Positions 12,901 through 24,087 of a stretch of 64,000 nt of DNA are shown one piece after another. Source of the stretch: Parelaphostrongylus tenuis (lineage: Eukaryota; Nematoda; Chromadorea; Rhabditida; Metastrongylidae). The notes below the pieces were generated by a model. The model had not been told where the DNA came from, searched no databases, and saw only the letters and a program-made list of their open reading frames with translations. Where the stretch lies: positions 1-64,000 of the forward strand of contig JAHQIW010004354.1 of the NCBI GenBank assembly GCA_019055375.1, read 5' to 3'. Numbering within the stretch: the stretch's first letter is position 1; each line of letters begins with the position of its first letter. A program made the translations under genes and the position numbers.

Positions 12901-15900
12901 TGAACTTGCTTATCGGCATACACACGCTTATATTCGATTATAAATTGGTAAGAAAAAATCAGTCCGGAGAGGTGGAAAAAACACTGTTGACATTCGTATA
13001 GTTTATCGATGTAAAATCGTTCATTCCTTGCAAGTTATTACATAATGTAAGTGAGTAGCCACTTGAGTGAGTAACATACGTTTGACCACAAAGGCTCTAA
13101 AGTGTTACACAAGTCGTTTGTTTTTTGAAAAGTTAGCTCATGCCAAAAGCTTGGATTATTGGAATACTCTTCATTTATATGTATCAATCTTCAAGTCGGT
13201 TTCTACAACTTCACGGCAACAGCGTTTCTGAACAATACGGTTCCTTGCATAACATCACTCTTCGAAACGATAGCTTTTTCAGTGGTTTTCCGATTTGATT
13301 TAGCTGTTTAAGGAGCTGATGCTAGTTCGGCATAAGTTTTGGCAAAAAGAATAACAGCATGCAGTCTCCAGCAAAGTGTTTTTCATTTGCTAATTATATA
13401 AGGAGAAGAATATAGCAAGAACATGTTTGTTGTGCAAAACTTCTATTGTTTTTCCAGAATAATGACACAACAGTTTATCCTCGGCTCAAGGGCGAGCGCA
13501 AATGGCGAAAATTAGGCTTGTAAGGAGTACTAACACCATTAGGGAGCTGAGGAGACATTATTTACCGTTCATAAATACACGATTGGTTTCCTCGTAAACC
13601 GTGCCATTAAGATTTTCACATGTCTATTGTCACTTTCATTTCTTTCCTGAAAACTAGTTTCCGTATAAGTGGCGTGCTACTGATAGAAGTCCTCCAATTA
13701 ATTCTGTTCTCGTTTCGTAATCCCATTTCAAACTCCCCTACCTTGTATCCATTTCCATTGCCTATTGCTAATCTGCCATTGGCAATCCGAATAACGTATT
13801 TGTCGAATGAGTTTTTGCTGTCAATAATCCCGTTCACCTTACTGTGAACTATTAAATTTACTCCCATCAACTGCGCCAATTGACAAGTGGCAGATGAGTA
13901 TACTGGCCTGCTATAGTGCGGGTGTCGAAGATGAATAATATCTAGGCGCACCAATAGGTTTTTGTACGAAGTAATTCGATTGGAGGCAAATGAGTGCACG
14001 ACAAAGCCGACCTTAATGTAATCGGCAGTCTCGACATACCGAAAAGGTGCCTGAGGGAACCGTTCCGATGCTATAAGTACCAAAAGCAGCCTTAATGTCG
14101 CTCCGTGTGTGTGCTCGTTTTAATCGCCTCCAATCACGTCTTCCTACTCCAAATTTGATCGCCTTCACTGATTGACTCACCATTTCACTTCGTTTACGAC
14201 AGCATACAACATCTGAGGTACAAAAGCAAGAGTTTTGCTTAATTGCTGCTTTGTGGAGCTTTGAAATTGGTCTAACCGGAGTTGGACCTAGTTGAGGTCG
14301 TTACCCCATCTATCATTCTTCGGCTCTTGTGGACTAGGGAGAGATTTGTCACCTTGAGACTATTCGATATTAAGACGATGGTGATCTGTGGTGCGCGGTT
14401 TACTCTTGGCTGGCTTTCTAAGTAAAAACGTCGGACTCCGTTATAATCGAGAGGATCTGCCAAAAGTATGGACCGCCTTCTGTACATCGTCTTTCGATAC
14501 TCAGAAAATCTCCCTATCCCGATGAAGACATTAACCTCCAGGAGGCTCATAACATAATGGCTCTTACATGTTCTAGTCTGAACTACAAGCCATGTTCAAC
14601 ATTAAACTACCTGAAAGACAGACTGCCTCAATATATTTTATTTTAATTATGCAGAATCGATGAAGATGTAAGGTTTATTCCAACGATACTCTTACATTAT
14701 CTCCACACTGTTTGAGGTTTTTGATAAAACGTACTTTTACTTATATTTGACATGACAGTAGCCATTCGATAGCCAAAATTAAACGAATTTTAATGATACA
14801 TTTCATGTTTCTGGTGACTTGTTTCTTGCGGTGTAACAGATGATGTAAAATTTGGCTTCACATTTAAGAAATTTCGCCGTTTCGATGTTTTTTCCACGAA
14901 TAATCGATAATCAGTCGACACCACAAACCTCTGTAATTTCAAAAATATAGTTGGTTTTTGAAATAAACTCCTTGAGGCGTTGTAACAGTCAAAAGAAGAT
15001 TGGACTTCGCACTAGAAAGAGAACATCTCACAACATCAGACCCAATCCTCCGCGCTTTTTGCAACATAACGATTATGTGCGAAAACTGATCTTCTTAAAC
15101 TGCCAGCACTCTTATGAGTCCATCTTAAAAAACGGTTACAATATTAAAGCTGATGAGATTTGCGCTACTGAATGATTGTTAAATTTCGAGCGGAAAAGCT
15201 TTGTTAAACGAAAAATGCTTGGAAATGGAAAGTATTCTTATTTCCACTGCTAGTGCGCAATAAGGATATTATTTTCATAACAAAGTGGACTTCTAGAAAT
15301 GGCGAGACTTTGGACATCGAATGAATACCAAAATTTTGCAAAAAAATAGAAAACGCGTTCTTCTGTAAAGGTTGAAACAGGATGCGAATATCAAAAACGA
15401 TTCAAATTTGCAAAACGCAATTTTTCTTTTGACTGTTGCAGTGTTCTGAAGAGTCCTCTGCCAAAACTAAGTATACCGTTGAATTTAATAAGATTTGCTC
15501 TATTCAGTGATTATTGACTTCTTATAAAAAAATTTGGCTGTTATTTAGTTAGGCGAAGGCAAATGAATATTCGAAATCATTGCCTTGAGAAATAATTTCA
15601 TAGAAATGTTAGCAATTATTCCGAAAGCGTAAACCTCCGGCTAAAGCCAAACGTAGCCGGCTTTTCGATGCTCTCTTTTATAGCGCCGTGAAATCAAAAT
15701 GAAATCATGTTTCGTACGACCACGCGTTTTTATTTCTTATCTCGCCTATATTTCGTTGAACAAAACTCCTTACTCAGTGTGCTAGCATTTTTTTTTCGAT
15801 AGCACAAGTTTCGAAAAACTCGAAATCTGGTTGCCATTTGAAAAAGCTCTTTTTATAGCGCAGTAGAAGGAAGAAAAGTTTTGCGCCTCACAGATTGTCT

Positions 15901-17312
15901 GACGGAGCTCTTTCTTCAGGCCATTAGTAATGATCGGATAGCGTAGGTTCCAGTGATTCCAGCGCTAAGCTTATTTTCAATGAAAGACCGTCTCACTGCA
16001 GTGTAGCGCAAAAAATACGATCGAAGTTCGCATACTTGGTAGCTTTGTTCACCGGCAATTCCTCCGGAGAGAAGGGGTGAGGCGATCGACTGGGGCGGGT
16101 TGGATCTGTAATATGTAACTTGTCTTCATTTAAAATTCTTGTTTGCTTTTGCAGAGAACTCCATATGAAAACAATCGATTCAGATACTACGAAACTCTTT
16201 TTACATATTCATATGCTTTATGTGCTTCCAGCGAATTATACGCATGAGGAAAATGAAGGCACGCGGAAGGTGTAAACACAATGTTATTTCGAATTTCACA
16301 GCGTTATAAAAGGCTTCTTTGAAAAGCCGGCTACGTGAGGTTGTAGCCAGGTTTCTAAGCTTTCAAATAATTTTCAACACTTCTTGAAAAGTTCTTCTCA
16401 AAGGAAAGGGATGATCTGCTTTTCATTTCTCTCTCTCTAGCATATAAGTAGCGAAAATTTTTTCGGCGAGAAATTTTGAAAGTAAGCAAAATCATTTTGA
16501 TCGTTATAGCATGAACAACAGGTCATTTGAAAATTAGAATCCATCGTTCAAATTCACTTAAATTAGCTGACAAATGACTACTAAAACGTTTTACGAAAAC
16601 AAAAGAGCGTTTTTAGCAAAGGGATCAAGCGGGTAGGAGACAACGGAAAAGTACCGCTCTCACGATGCGCTGTTTAGGTGCCGAACGCGGAGCAAAATTC
16701 CGTGTAGAACAAGGAACTCCGTATAGACTTCGTCTCGAGTTTTTCGTCCAGCGAGAGGGTGTTAAGGATTTAAGGTGGACAAACTGTTTTGTTTTTTATA
16801 GACATGCGGATGATTTACATTAGGCAGCACGAAGATGCATATTGAAATCGGAAATACGATTTCCCTGGTATTGATTCGAACAGAGAAAGAAGAAACCCAA
16901 AAAAGCATATCTTATGCATCGTAGCAATTTGCGAATTTTTGATTTGTCGTGAGCATTTATATAGACTCTTTGAATGTTTACAGATATACTCAAACAAGTT
17001 ACCACGGAATTCCGCGCCGTGTTGAAACATCTCTCCACTTTCTTGGAGACTACAAGGCAGGAAATCAGATTAAAACTTACACCTTCGAACCAAAATTGGC
17101 CCCAGAAGGTCAGAAGTGAATTCCATTATTTCAACTAGACAACACTGACCATATGAACTGATTCACTGCAATCAGTAGTGGATTAAAAAATAACGTTTAT
17201 TGCAGGCATTTTCCGCCGAGGTAACTATTTCGTAGAATCCCAACTTTTCGATGGACATGGTATTGTGTGGCTGACTTGGAAATGGGTACTAAAAGTTGTA
17301 AGGAAATTATAG
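7173..17312 (+). CDS. Coiled-coil protein with C-terminal RhoGDI-like domain (11 exons)
   Basis: Exons: 7173-7247, 7291-7329, 7468-7536, 7593-7803, 9264-9372, 9708-9810, 9887-9994, 12671-12845, 13474-13519, 16984-17108, 17206-17312 (TAG stop). All junctions use GT/AG and the phases fit, giving 1167 nt (388 codons plus stop) with no internal stop. Residues 1 to about 238 are polar, with heptad-like coiled-coil stretches. Residues about 239-388 align with RhoGDI: a VEGQKYE strand, a YTQTSYHG stretch matching the YIQHTYRKG region, a GDY turn, LAPEGIFRRGNY matching the APKGMLARGSY region, and an LTWKW ending matching LSWEW. Known RhoGDIs are about 200 residues and hold prenylated Rho GTPases in an immunoglobulin-like pocket; the activity here is inferred. 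The start is the first ATG of an exon with donor gtatga. Least certain are the 5' edge of exon 4 (7593 or 7602) and the 12845/13474 junction, where acceptor 13457 is an alternative. Confidence 0.8.
8100..8690 (-). mobile_element. Internally deleted mariner-like element
   Basis: On the minus strand, 8673-8476 encodes a mariner N-terminal helix-turn-helix region (IADAAKEICG, KYYKRFEEDDL, ending in SGRP). It jumps directly to a C-terminal block at 8475-8383 with NNAKPHT, the DNA(R/K)PH catalytic motif in altered form, then slips frame into the C-terminal tail (8543-8109). The central catalytic region is missing and an altered N replaces the usual D, so the element is dead. Weak terminal similarity (taagaattta at 8078 vs taagaaattta read in reverse near 8740) may be the inverted ends. 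It lies antisense inside the 7804-9263 intron. Confidence 0.75.
10125..10545. repeat. MITE-C cluster (two adjacent fold-back elements)
   Basis: Blocks like gagagtctttgcgagatta at 10142 and gagccttttcgaggttgg at 10388, with the mirror caacctcaagaagactct at 10512, flank a region matching 53605-53883 in inverted orientation. The core holds a perfect 12-bp hairpin, TGGTGATAGCAC (10243-10254) and its complement at 10263-10274. It sits in the 9995-12670 intron and has no ORF. Confidence 0.6.
10546..12670. other. Rest of intron 7 of the RhoGDI-like gene
   Basis: No gene is supported. A GC-richer patch at 11100-11280 supports open frames on both strands but lacks domains. A CG-rich palindrome cgtcgcgcgacg lies at 12283-12294. 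The intron ends at a CAG acceptor, 12668-12670. Confidence 0.4.
12671..17312 (+). CDS. Exons 8-11: RhoGDI-like domain
   Basis: Exon 8 opens with an acidic linker (LELGDDEEQEK, then a Ser run), followed by strands VSYLVIDNDRR, ALHLLVEG and QKYEPISL. Exons 9-11 give KWRKLGLYTQTSYHG, LGDYKAGNQ, LAPEGIFRRGNYFVES, FDGHG and LTWKWVLKVV before TAG at 17310-17312. The order and spacing follow the C-terminal two thirds of RhoGDI (Pfam Rho_GDI). The classical N-terminal regulatory helices of RhoGDI are replaced by the coiled-coil half. The last exon boundary (GAA G / GC ATT) is clean. Confidence 0.8.
13616..14083 (-). CDS. Antisense ORF nested in intron 9, function unknown
   Basis: This 155-codon minus-strand frame is the longest uninterrupted frame in the window. 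It has no ATG near its 5' end; the first M is an alternative TTG codon. Reading upstream in frame gives a hydrophobic stretch LRLLLVLIAS that could be a signal or membrane segment, and then a stop. A second minus frame just upstream starts with ATG at about 14192 and overlaps it. No family was recognised. It may be a real exon of a nested gene, a repeat relic or chance. Confidence 0.25.
   Translation of the reverse strand: MVLIASERFPQAPFRYVETADYIKVGFVVHSFASNRITSYKNLLVRLDIIHLRHPHYSRPVYSSATCQLAQLMGVNLIVHSKVNGIIDSKNSFDKYVIRIANGRLAIGNGNGYKVGEFEMGLRNENRINWRTSISSTPLIRKLVFRKEMKVTIDM
14272..14560. repeat. Dispersed repeat REP-2, copy 1
   Basis: The segment gcggtttactcttggctggc, followed by a gtcgga block, recurs with changes at about 62500-62560 (gcggtttactcttagctgga, then gtcgga). 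The shared part is about 150-250 bp in the same orientation. The minus frame 14550-14272 is read as a shadow of the repeat. Confidence 0.45.
14935..15560 (+). repeat. Degenerate tandem array, ~165-bp unit
   Basis: A unit with landmarks gatttg-gct-t-gaatgatt, an aaaagcttt-ttaa-cgaaaa block and an aacagtc-aaagaagattgg block recurs. The anchor gag-tttg-g-atc-aatga appears near 15150, 15305 and 15485. The same units form the larger array at 25340-26215 and occur within the arms of the 1-3342 palindrome (about 2815-2890). It lies in the 13520-16983 intron. Confidence 0.6.
15639..16348. mobile_element. Fold-back MITE-A with ~56-bp terminal inverted repeats
   Basis: The left end reads ggctaaagccaaacgtagcc then ggcttttc, a ctcttttatagcgcc block and gtgaaat. 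The right end, reverse-complemented, reads ggctacaacctcacgtagcc then ggcttttc, a cttttataacgct block and gtgaaat. The interior has no ORF. A related end sequence (acgctgtagcatcaaaataa) lies at 20930, and a relative sits in the arms of the giant palindrome (about 2600-2680). Confidence 0.7.
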
Positions 17313-17606
17313 ACTCTCATCCCACCTGTTTTCGACATACTCTTTCCTCTCATTCACACCGATTTTGTTCTTCAAAAGATTGTCCATCGAAGCCTGGTTT
17401 TTGGTGAAAAAAAGCGACCAAAGAACATGGTTATCGCCGGTTTTTTCGAGTTGAAATAGTTTTTTGAACCTTCATGTACGATATGTGCACCATGGTGTAT
17501 ATAGGTAATATGACTGTGGTCAATCAAAACGATTTCTCAAATCCTCTTATTCCATTCATTCTGTGCCTTTTTTACTTTGATACTGAGTGTGTGGAAGGAT
17601 GTTCCC

Positions 17607-17612
17607 AATAAA
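17607..17612 (+). promoter_or_regulatory. Candidate poly(A) signal of the RhoGDI-like gene
   Basis: An AATAAA hexamer lies 295 bp after the stop codon at 17310-17312. It is the first clear hexamer noticed downstream. In AT-rich DNA a chance match is possible. Confidence 0.4.
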
Positions 17613-17839
17613 GATGTTCATCAAGCTTAAGACATATGGCGGTTCGACAAACAATTTGAAATGATCAAAAACTTGGCATTGCTCATTGCATCGAATGTTC
17701 ATTGCGTTCTTCTTTTCATACAGTGTCTTTTTCGTTAGACACAGTTTGCGAGAGGCTGGTTATTTCTATTCAAACTCGATGGCTGACGCTGCGCCGTTTC
17801 ACTCGTTCACAATAAGAATCTACCATATTATATTATAAT

Positions 17840-18075
17840 AGCGACTTGGCAACTTGATCGTGTGGTTGCGATGCTCATGGCGGAGTGGGCAAACCAAATT
17901 TTGTCTCAAGCGGTCTTTAAAAATCACTAACGAACGCCTTATGGAACGCCACAGACAAGCTATCCTCGCGAAAGAAGATCTGCTGAACCAGTATTCTTCG
18001 GCGTTCAAGAAGAAGATGAAAAAATGATTCAAATGTTAGGTGTATTGAGATCCGCACTGGGAAACAAACGGATTA
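17840..18075 (+). repeat. Dispersed repeat REP-1, copy 2
   Basis: This is the most open copy. In the plus sense it reads TNERLMERHRQAIL, then LLNQYSSAFKKKMKK, a charged coiled-coil-like peptide with no upstream start. The tail agatccgcactggga matches copies at 3330 and 29550. An aataaa follows at about 18075. Confidence 0.6.
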
Positions 18076-18224
18076 ATAAAGTTGAAGAAAACTTATGGTA
18101 TACTTTGTGAACATAACAAAAATCTGATACTAAATCAATTCAGGAGTGATATCTTCCGTGTCAAGTGTTTCTTAAGGCCACTCTCAATAAATAAAGTGCT
18201 TGACGGTTATTTTTAAGCTATACA

Positions 18225-18535
18225 TATTGTTTGTTATGGGCATTTGTACGGTGCACTACACCTGTTTGGGCCTTCCAGTCTCGTCAGCTGCACTGTGCCT
18301 TCGTTCAGTCGGTTCCTCCAGGACCTTTCCTTAACATAACTATCAGGCACATTGTAATATGAGCACGGTCTCAAGAAACACTTCAAGGAAAAATCATGAT
18401 ATTCTACAATTACCATTCAAAAGCAATCGAGTGTACAACACTGCCCCTTAGGTGATTTTATTATTTACCGGCACGTGTAAAACGTTTTTTGACGATATCC
18501 TTATGTAAAGGGGTGGGGAGGGGGCAATGTGCTCA
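18225..18535. repeat. Fold-back family B, divergent copy
   Basis: Landmarks shared with the copies at 46.2, 49.7 and 54.7 kb are tgttatgggca-tt-tac, gt-tcgtcag-t, gca-tcgagtgtacaacactg and a cgtgtaaaacgt block. The right arm is poorly kept. Confidence 0.5.
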
Positions 18536-21500
18536 ATGTGTATGTTATGTAATTTCTAAACTAATCTTTCTTGTTCTCTTATGTAGCAGCAGATAATTTT
18601 GGAAATATAATCCGTTTCTAAAAGTCAATTTCCTAGTGTCTCTACAATGCATCATGTGAATAGGAAACTATCAGAGTTTTTATAATATCATATGATAATG
18701 CGCTTCTGTGATAATGGTCATAGCATCTATTAACCTCTTTACCAAAAATTTTACAAAAGGAAGAGAACAAAGAGCACGATACTTTCAATAGTAGGTAAAC
18801 GACAATGAGGAACAAGCGATATTTTATTAACCTCTCTTAGACTTTTGAAACGAAGAGAAATTTAGCTAATGAATCAAAAATTTCGCTCCCAACGGAATCT
18901 GCATGAAAATTGTAATCACCAGCCTCTTCTACTTGCTTTGATTCTTCAGACTTTGCATGCTGTTCGTTCTGTATGAACATGTAGTCTCTGATACACATCA
19001 ACAAATAGAGTCGAACGAAAAACTCATATGCTTATCCTGAAGAGATTTTGTGAAGACGCTGCTACATTAAGGATCAAGTTCTCAGCTATTTTTAGGAAAA
19101 GTTCCTGTTCATTTCGGTAAAGTTCTGGAAAGATTTCGGTTATAGAAAGATGAAGAAATAGACGTGTAGACATTATAGGTATGCCTCACCATTTAGCGTT
19201 CGTTTGAAAAACACGAATACATCCTCTCCCTTTGCTCCATCAAATTTCGTAGTGATTCAGTCACCTGTAATAAATTCCTATAGGAATCTTTACCTTTTTT
19301 TACACATTATAAAGTACAATATGATGCATAAGCTTTTGAAAGTAGATATAATTACTCCACATTTATAAATCACTAATCGCTCATTGCATTTCTACATAAT
19401 ACATTCTTCGACATCCCATGTATGCATTCGTTTCCTCATCCATATGTGTAGGTCATTGGATAACATCGTCCAAACTCGAGGTAGTTCTGATTTTTTTTTG
19501 CTAGAGCTCCCCTTTAACCATGTAGGTTATCTTCGTATTTAGAGAGGTCGACATTGGTAGGGCTGGTTATCAAAACAAACAAGGCGATGTTGTGAAACTG
19601 CTATTCTGCTTAGATGCAGTTATTTCGTATGTCATCGGCCGAACATCGGGAATCTACAAGCTAATTTTGAGGACCATCTCTTGAAAAACTTACAACGATT
19701 TTAGGCTGGTTATAGTGACGCTCCTCAATAAATAGAGATCGCATCACACTGCTTCATGAGCTCAAACATATAAATGAGACGGAAGGAGTCTAAGGTGTTA
19801 TCGTCAAGACATGGACCAGGGATGCAATTCAGAAGACGACGTTATACGTCATTCAACAATCATCTTTTCAAACACTAAATTTGCGGTTGCAGCAAACGAA
19901 ATCAGATGCAATGTGTATGTGAAGATAAATATGACTACTTTAAACTGATTACCCCTATATAGGTTAAGATGCAAATTCACTTTTTGTACAAAGTTCTAAG
20001 TGCTGCATATAACTCAACATTCTTCGGTTTATAATTATAACATCATACAACTGCTAAAAAGCGGTTAAATAGAAAACTCTGGTGGATTAAGTGCAATATT
20101 GATGAAGTTAGTAACTTCAATGAGTGATGATTTGATGACGCTATCCGACTTTTCATGCTCATCGCCATTGTGAGGTTTATCTTCCACAAAAAACCCATAT
20201 AATTTGAAGTCATCGTTCAACATAAGTAAAACTCAACACCAACGCCAACACGTTGACAGCACGTTCGCTCAAAACTTTCATTTTATTAATCATCTTTAAT
20301 CGTACCCATCGATGTTCTACAGATCACGATATGAAATTGTAGTCAGCCGCCGTGCACAAATCAAAACACCACGATTTATGACGATCGAGAAAAGAAGAAA
20401 CTGATTGAAAATGTGCTAAGATCGGCATAAAGCGTGAAGAGGGACCGTCAAAGTATTCAAGTATCTATGTAAATATGATGCAATAAAATGTTTTTTGGTG
20501 GTGCTGACCAACCATTCATCATGCCACAAAGTATACATGTTTCACAGGCCGACAATAAAGTAGCAATAATCTAAGACTGAAAAGTAGACACGGAGCACGA
20601 TGTTTGCTTGTTCACTGCTCTTCGATGCTTTCATGGACTCCTCACCAAAGCATTTATCTTCAGACCGATTTCAAAACTAAGTCGCTTTTCTTCTTGGTCT
20701 ATGGAACAAAATTTGCATAACCAGTGCAATGGGATGATCGCCCTGTTGAGGACGATCGTGATATCATGAACGATATGTAAATTTTGTGACTTTTCGATTA
20801 GACGGCATGGAAGAAGAACCGACCTCTTTCACTGAACAACAGATTATTATAAAAGTGTCACTAACCATTCGAAGCTTAAATCTCCGGCTATTGTGAGACG
20901 TGCTCCTATATTGAAAAACCCATTAATTACGCTGTAGCATCAAAATAAAATTATGTTTTATAGCCATCTAGCGCATTAGCCAAAGAAGCGAACTTTTGAA
21001 AGATTATTAACACTTTATAAAAAAGTCTTCGCCAGCGGAAACTCTCTAACGGAAAAGAGCCTTGATTTTTATGAATTCTGACTTTTTGATGGTTAACAGA
21101 TGCTAACAATGAAATGAACTGAAAAATATGCAAAATCACAGCTTGATATTCTCCGCAAGTAATTCGTGTGACTCCAGCCATTCATCTTACACGTTATTGA
21201 ATTCAACATCGCGAGTGTATAACACGGTAGTCGTTAAAATTGCTGTAAAATCGTGAGACATTGTCAAACTTCTTTTCATTATGTTCACGATGATATTGTA
21301 AAAGGGATGACACTCTGATTAGGAGTGAAATCAAGAGTGGCTTTAGCAGCCGGGAACTTTCGTGATCTTTTCCCTTATTTGAACTGAAGGCCAGTTTTCG
21401 TATCAATAAATACAGTGGTCCTTTATCAACACTATGATGAATACTCTGTGTGCATGTGATAAATCAAACTGAACCTTTTAGAAAACTTACGTTGACGTGA

Positions 21501-22290
21501 TTGTTTCTATTGCAGCAGTTGTTAATCCAGCTAAGAACGATCGAACAAAATTCACTTATACACTACGGCAGACCATTTTCTCGAAGTTATTCATATCACG
21601 CAAGATTCTGTTGGTGCGCCAAAGATTCGTTCTTTTAAGTTTACATTGACTGTAAACCTCGCAATGCCAAATATAACGTCTCTGAAACCATGACGACCAA
21701 GATTGGTGAAATATTTTTCAAAAACTTCAGGTAAGATCGTCAATACATCATGCTGCAAGATTCTTCACAATAAACTAACATGTCAACAACAACATTAACA
21801 ACATGTTTCCGTAATTTTTTCTGCAGCATGGTTGCCAGTAGTCGGACAAATAGCCATCCACAAATCTCAGTCAAGTAAACAAAACATGCTGAGTCTGAAA
21901 GGTATAACTCATCGTATTGTTTTACTGCTGCGACGTAGTAAGCTCAGAAACCATACAATATAGAAATTTCCAAAATTCGATCTTTCGGACAATCACTATA
22001 TGCTCAAAAATGAAGTTTTTCATGCGAAAAAGGCCTCCAGAAAATTGTGTATCCAGATGAGTTTACTCCGTTCTGAAAGGGTCACGTATCATAATCACAC
22101 GAGTCCAAAGGACTATGAAAAGCCACGTTTATCTACTAGCAACTAACCTCGTTATCAACAACTTTATCATCGTCCGATCCACGTTCTACTCTTCGTTATA
22201 GGCACCTAAAGCTATCTAACCTCAAAACCGGCTATCTAATGACCTCGGCATAGTTTGAATAAATGAGTATTTTCTTCTGTTCAACCGCTC
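18536..22290. other. Intergenic, no supported gene
   Basis: AT-rich sequence. The only structured part noticed is 20875-21040, which resembles the end of MITE-A (tctccggctattgtgagacg, then tacgctgtagcatcaaaata). Short frames here lack splice or domain support. Confidence 0.4.
20875..21040 (+). repeat. MITE-A related fragment
   Basis: It shares the ordered blocks ccggcta, gctcct-tattgaaaa, tacgctgtagcatcaaaa and taaaattatgttt with one end of the 15639-16348 element and with the arms of the giant palindrome. It is a single end only. Confidence 0.45.
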
Positions 22291-22330
22291 CGAGGTGTTG
22301 ATTGATTTTATTGCCATTATTGACCAAAAA

Positions 22331-22570
22331 CATTCAGGAGCAATGTTCGGAGTCAAATTCACGATACTCGCTCAGAAATCAAAAACATCTGCGCTTAAAA
22401 CCTTGGAGGTCCTTCGGATACATAGCAAACTGCCAAAAATGAACGGAAAAGAGGAGTGCCTGGCAATCATGCGTGACCTGGAACAGTACCTGAGGCATCT
22501 TTCCGACATTAGTTACGCGCAGCCCTCTGATGCACTGACTCTAAGCGGCTGGTCTTCAATAAGTAATTGA
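22331..22570 (+). CDS. Possible exon, function unknown
   Basis: An open frame follows a plausible acceptor (aacattcag at about 22331) and runs to TGA at 22568-22570. It is more GC-rich than its surroundings and predicts a helical segment (EECLAIMRDLEQYLRHL). I recognise no family and found no partner exon. It could be a decayed element ORF. Confidence 0.25.
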   Translation, partial: HSGAMFGVKFTILAQKSKTSALKTLEVLRIHSKLPKMNGKEECLAIMRDLEQYLRHLSDISYAQPSDALTLSGWSSISN

Positions 22571-23337
22571 TAGACCCAAAACATCAAAACGGTGAGCAAT
22601 CTAAAATGAAGACTGTGCGATCCAAATTCGTTTCTAACGTGTTATACTAGGGTTACGGAGGTTTTGACTTAGTGGATTGTGGATCGATATGATCCTTCCA
22701 TGCTCTGAAAAAAGTGACCCGCCGGAACGTTAGCCGCCTCAGATATTGTATATTCATGCTGCATTGCTAACTGTATTGTTGTATTCTTCGTTAGTATTCA
22801 ATAAGTAATATCAATAACATCTCTGAACGGCTTTCTTATCTCTGCCAGTATTCTCACTATAGCTCTGTTCGGCTGGGATTCTTTGAGCTCTTTCGGGATT
22901 CAATCTTTCTTCTTTCAGAATATGATGAATTAAAGTCTCGTTATAGTATTATTGTAAGGAGTGAGCAGATTTAGAAAATTACAAAAATATCAAAACACAT
23001 CATTATGCTATTATTCGAGTTGTTACCAACAGTTGATATGAAATGAGTCTTATTTTTCATCATACTTGAAGCTGCGGATAACACAAAAGTGGAGATTTAT
23101 TGAAAAATAGGAATTTCAAGAAGCTGCAAAAAATGTCCACAGTTATTGAGTTTCCATTCATTGTTTCTTATTTCTTTATTGCCTACATGTTCTTGAAATG
23201 TCCCTATCAATTTTCAAAACTCTTCTACGAGCTCTCAAAAAATACTAGCTCATAATAAGATCGATGAATCTGACACTGATCTTAATTTATCTAACGATTA
23301 TTGTTTTTGTGACATTTTATTCCATACACTTTTGACC

Positions 23338-23459
23338 AGATTCTTATGAAGTAAGTAACGACGATGAAGCCGACGAAATGTTGCCAAACAAGGCCAACAT
23401 CACCGCAAAGACCATGAATCTAAGCATCTTTCTGATGATGAAGACGAGCTCGAGGAGGT
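23338..23459 (+). CDS. Possible acidic exon with one frame slip
   Basis: After an acceptor-like ttgaccag the frame reads SYEVSNDDEADEM. It then continues in another frame as HHRKDHESKH and LSDDEDELEE up to a donor, gtatgc. One extra A in the ccaaac run near 23390 would join both halves. The peptide is strongly acidic and charged, typical of a linker, with no assignable family. Confidence 0.25.
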
Positions 23460-24087
23460 ATGCCAAGTCTTTAATACAGCTTTATTAGCAAATTCATTGC
23501 GATATAAATATGAACCTAAAGTCAAGCAATATGCAAGATCTGAAACTACACTTGAGAGTTAAATCCGCCTTTCATCCATACCGGGGTGTGCGTCACAACT
23601 ACATTACAATTCAAACAAGAGGTCCGTTAAATTCGATGATTAATGGAGTGAAGTGAGGGAATGTTACAGGGAGGAAATTCTGTAAGACGGAATCAAATAT
23701 AGGAGAACAAAAGCATTGTGTTCAATACATATGAACAATTTACAAAACAAAAGTAAGAAGCTTTTAGGTCACTAGTAAGAGGACTATCGAAAGCAAACGC
23801 GAAAATGTGATTCTCTCGCTGTGTAGAGCGAAACGAAGAAAGACCTCTATGAACGTTACTTATTAGAACGTTATGTACAACAGGGCTATGGAGATTTTTT
23901 TGCTGAATTGAGTTGCATATGTGTCCAACTAATCTTCATTCAAAGTTCTTACGAGATTATAGCTTCTTCAAGCACGTTGGATGCGGAGTCCACCCTCTTC
24001 AATACGAGATAAAGGTCCACTTATTTTAATACGCAATCAAAAAGTTTTTGTCAATTCACCTAAACAAGTCCAGTCATGTGGCTTGCA

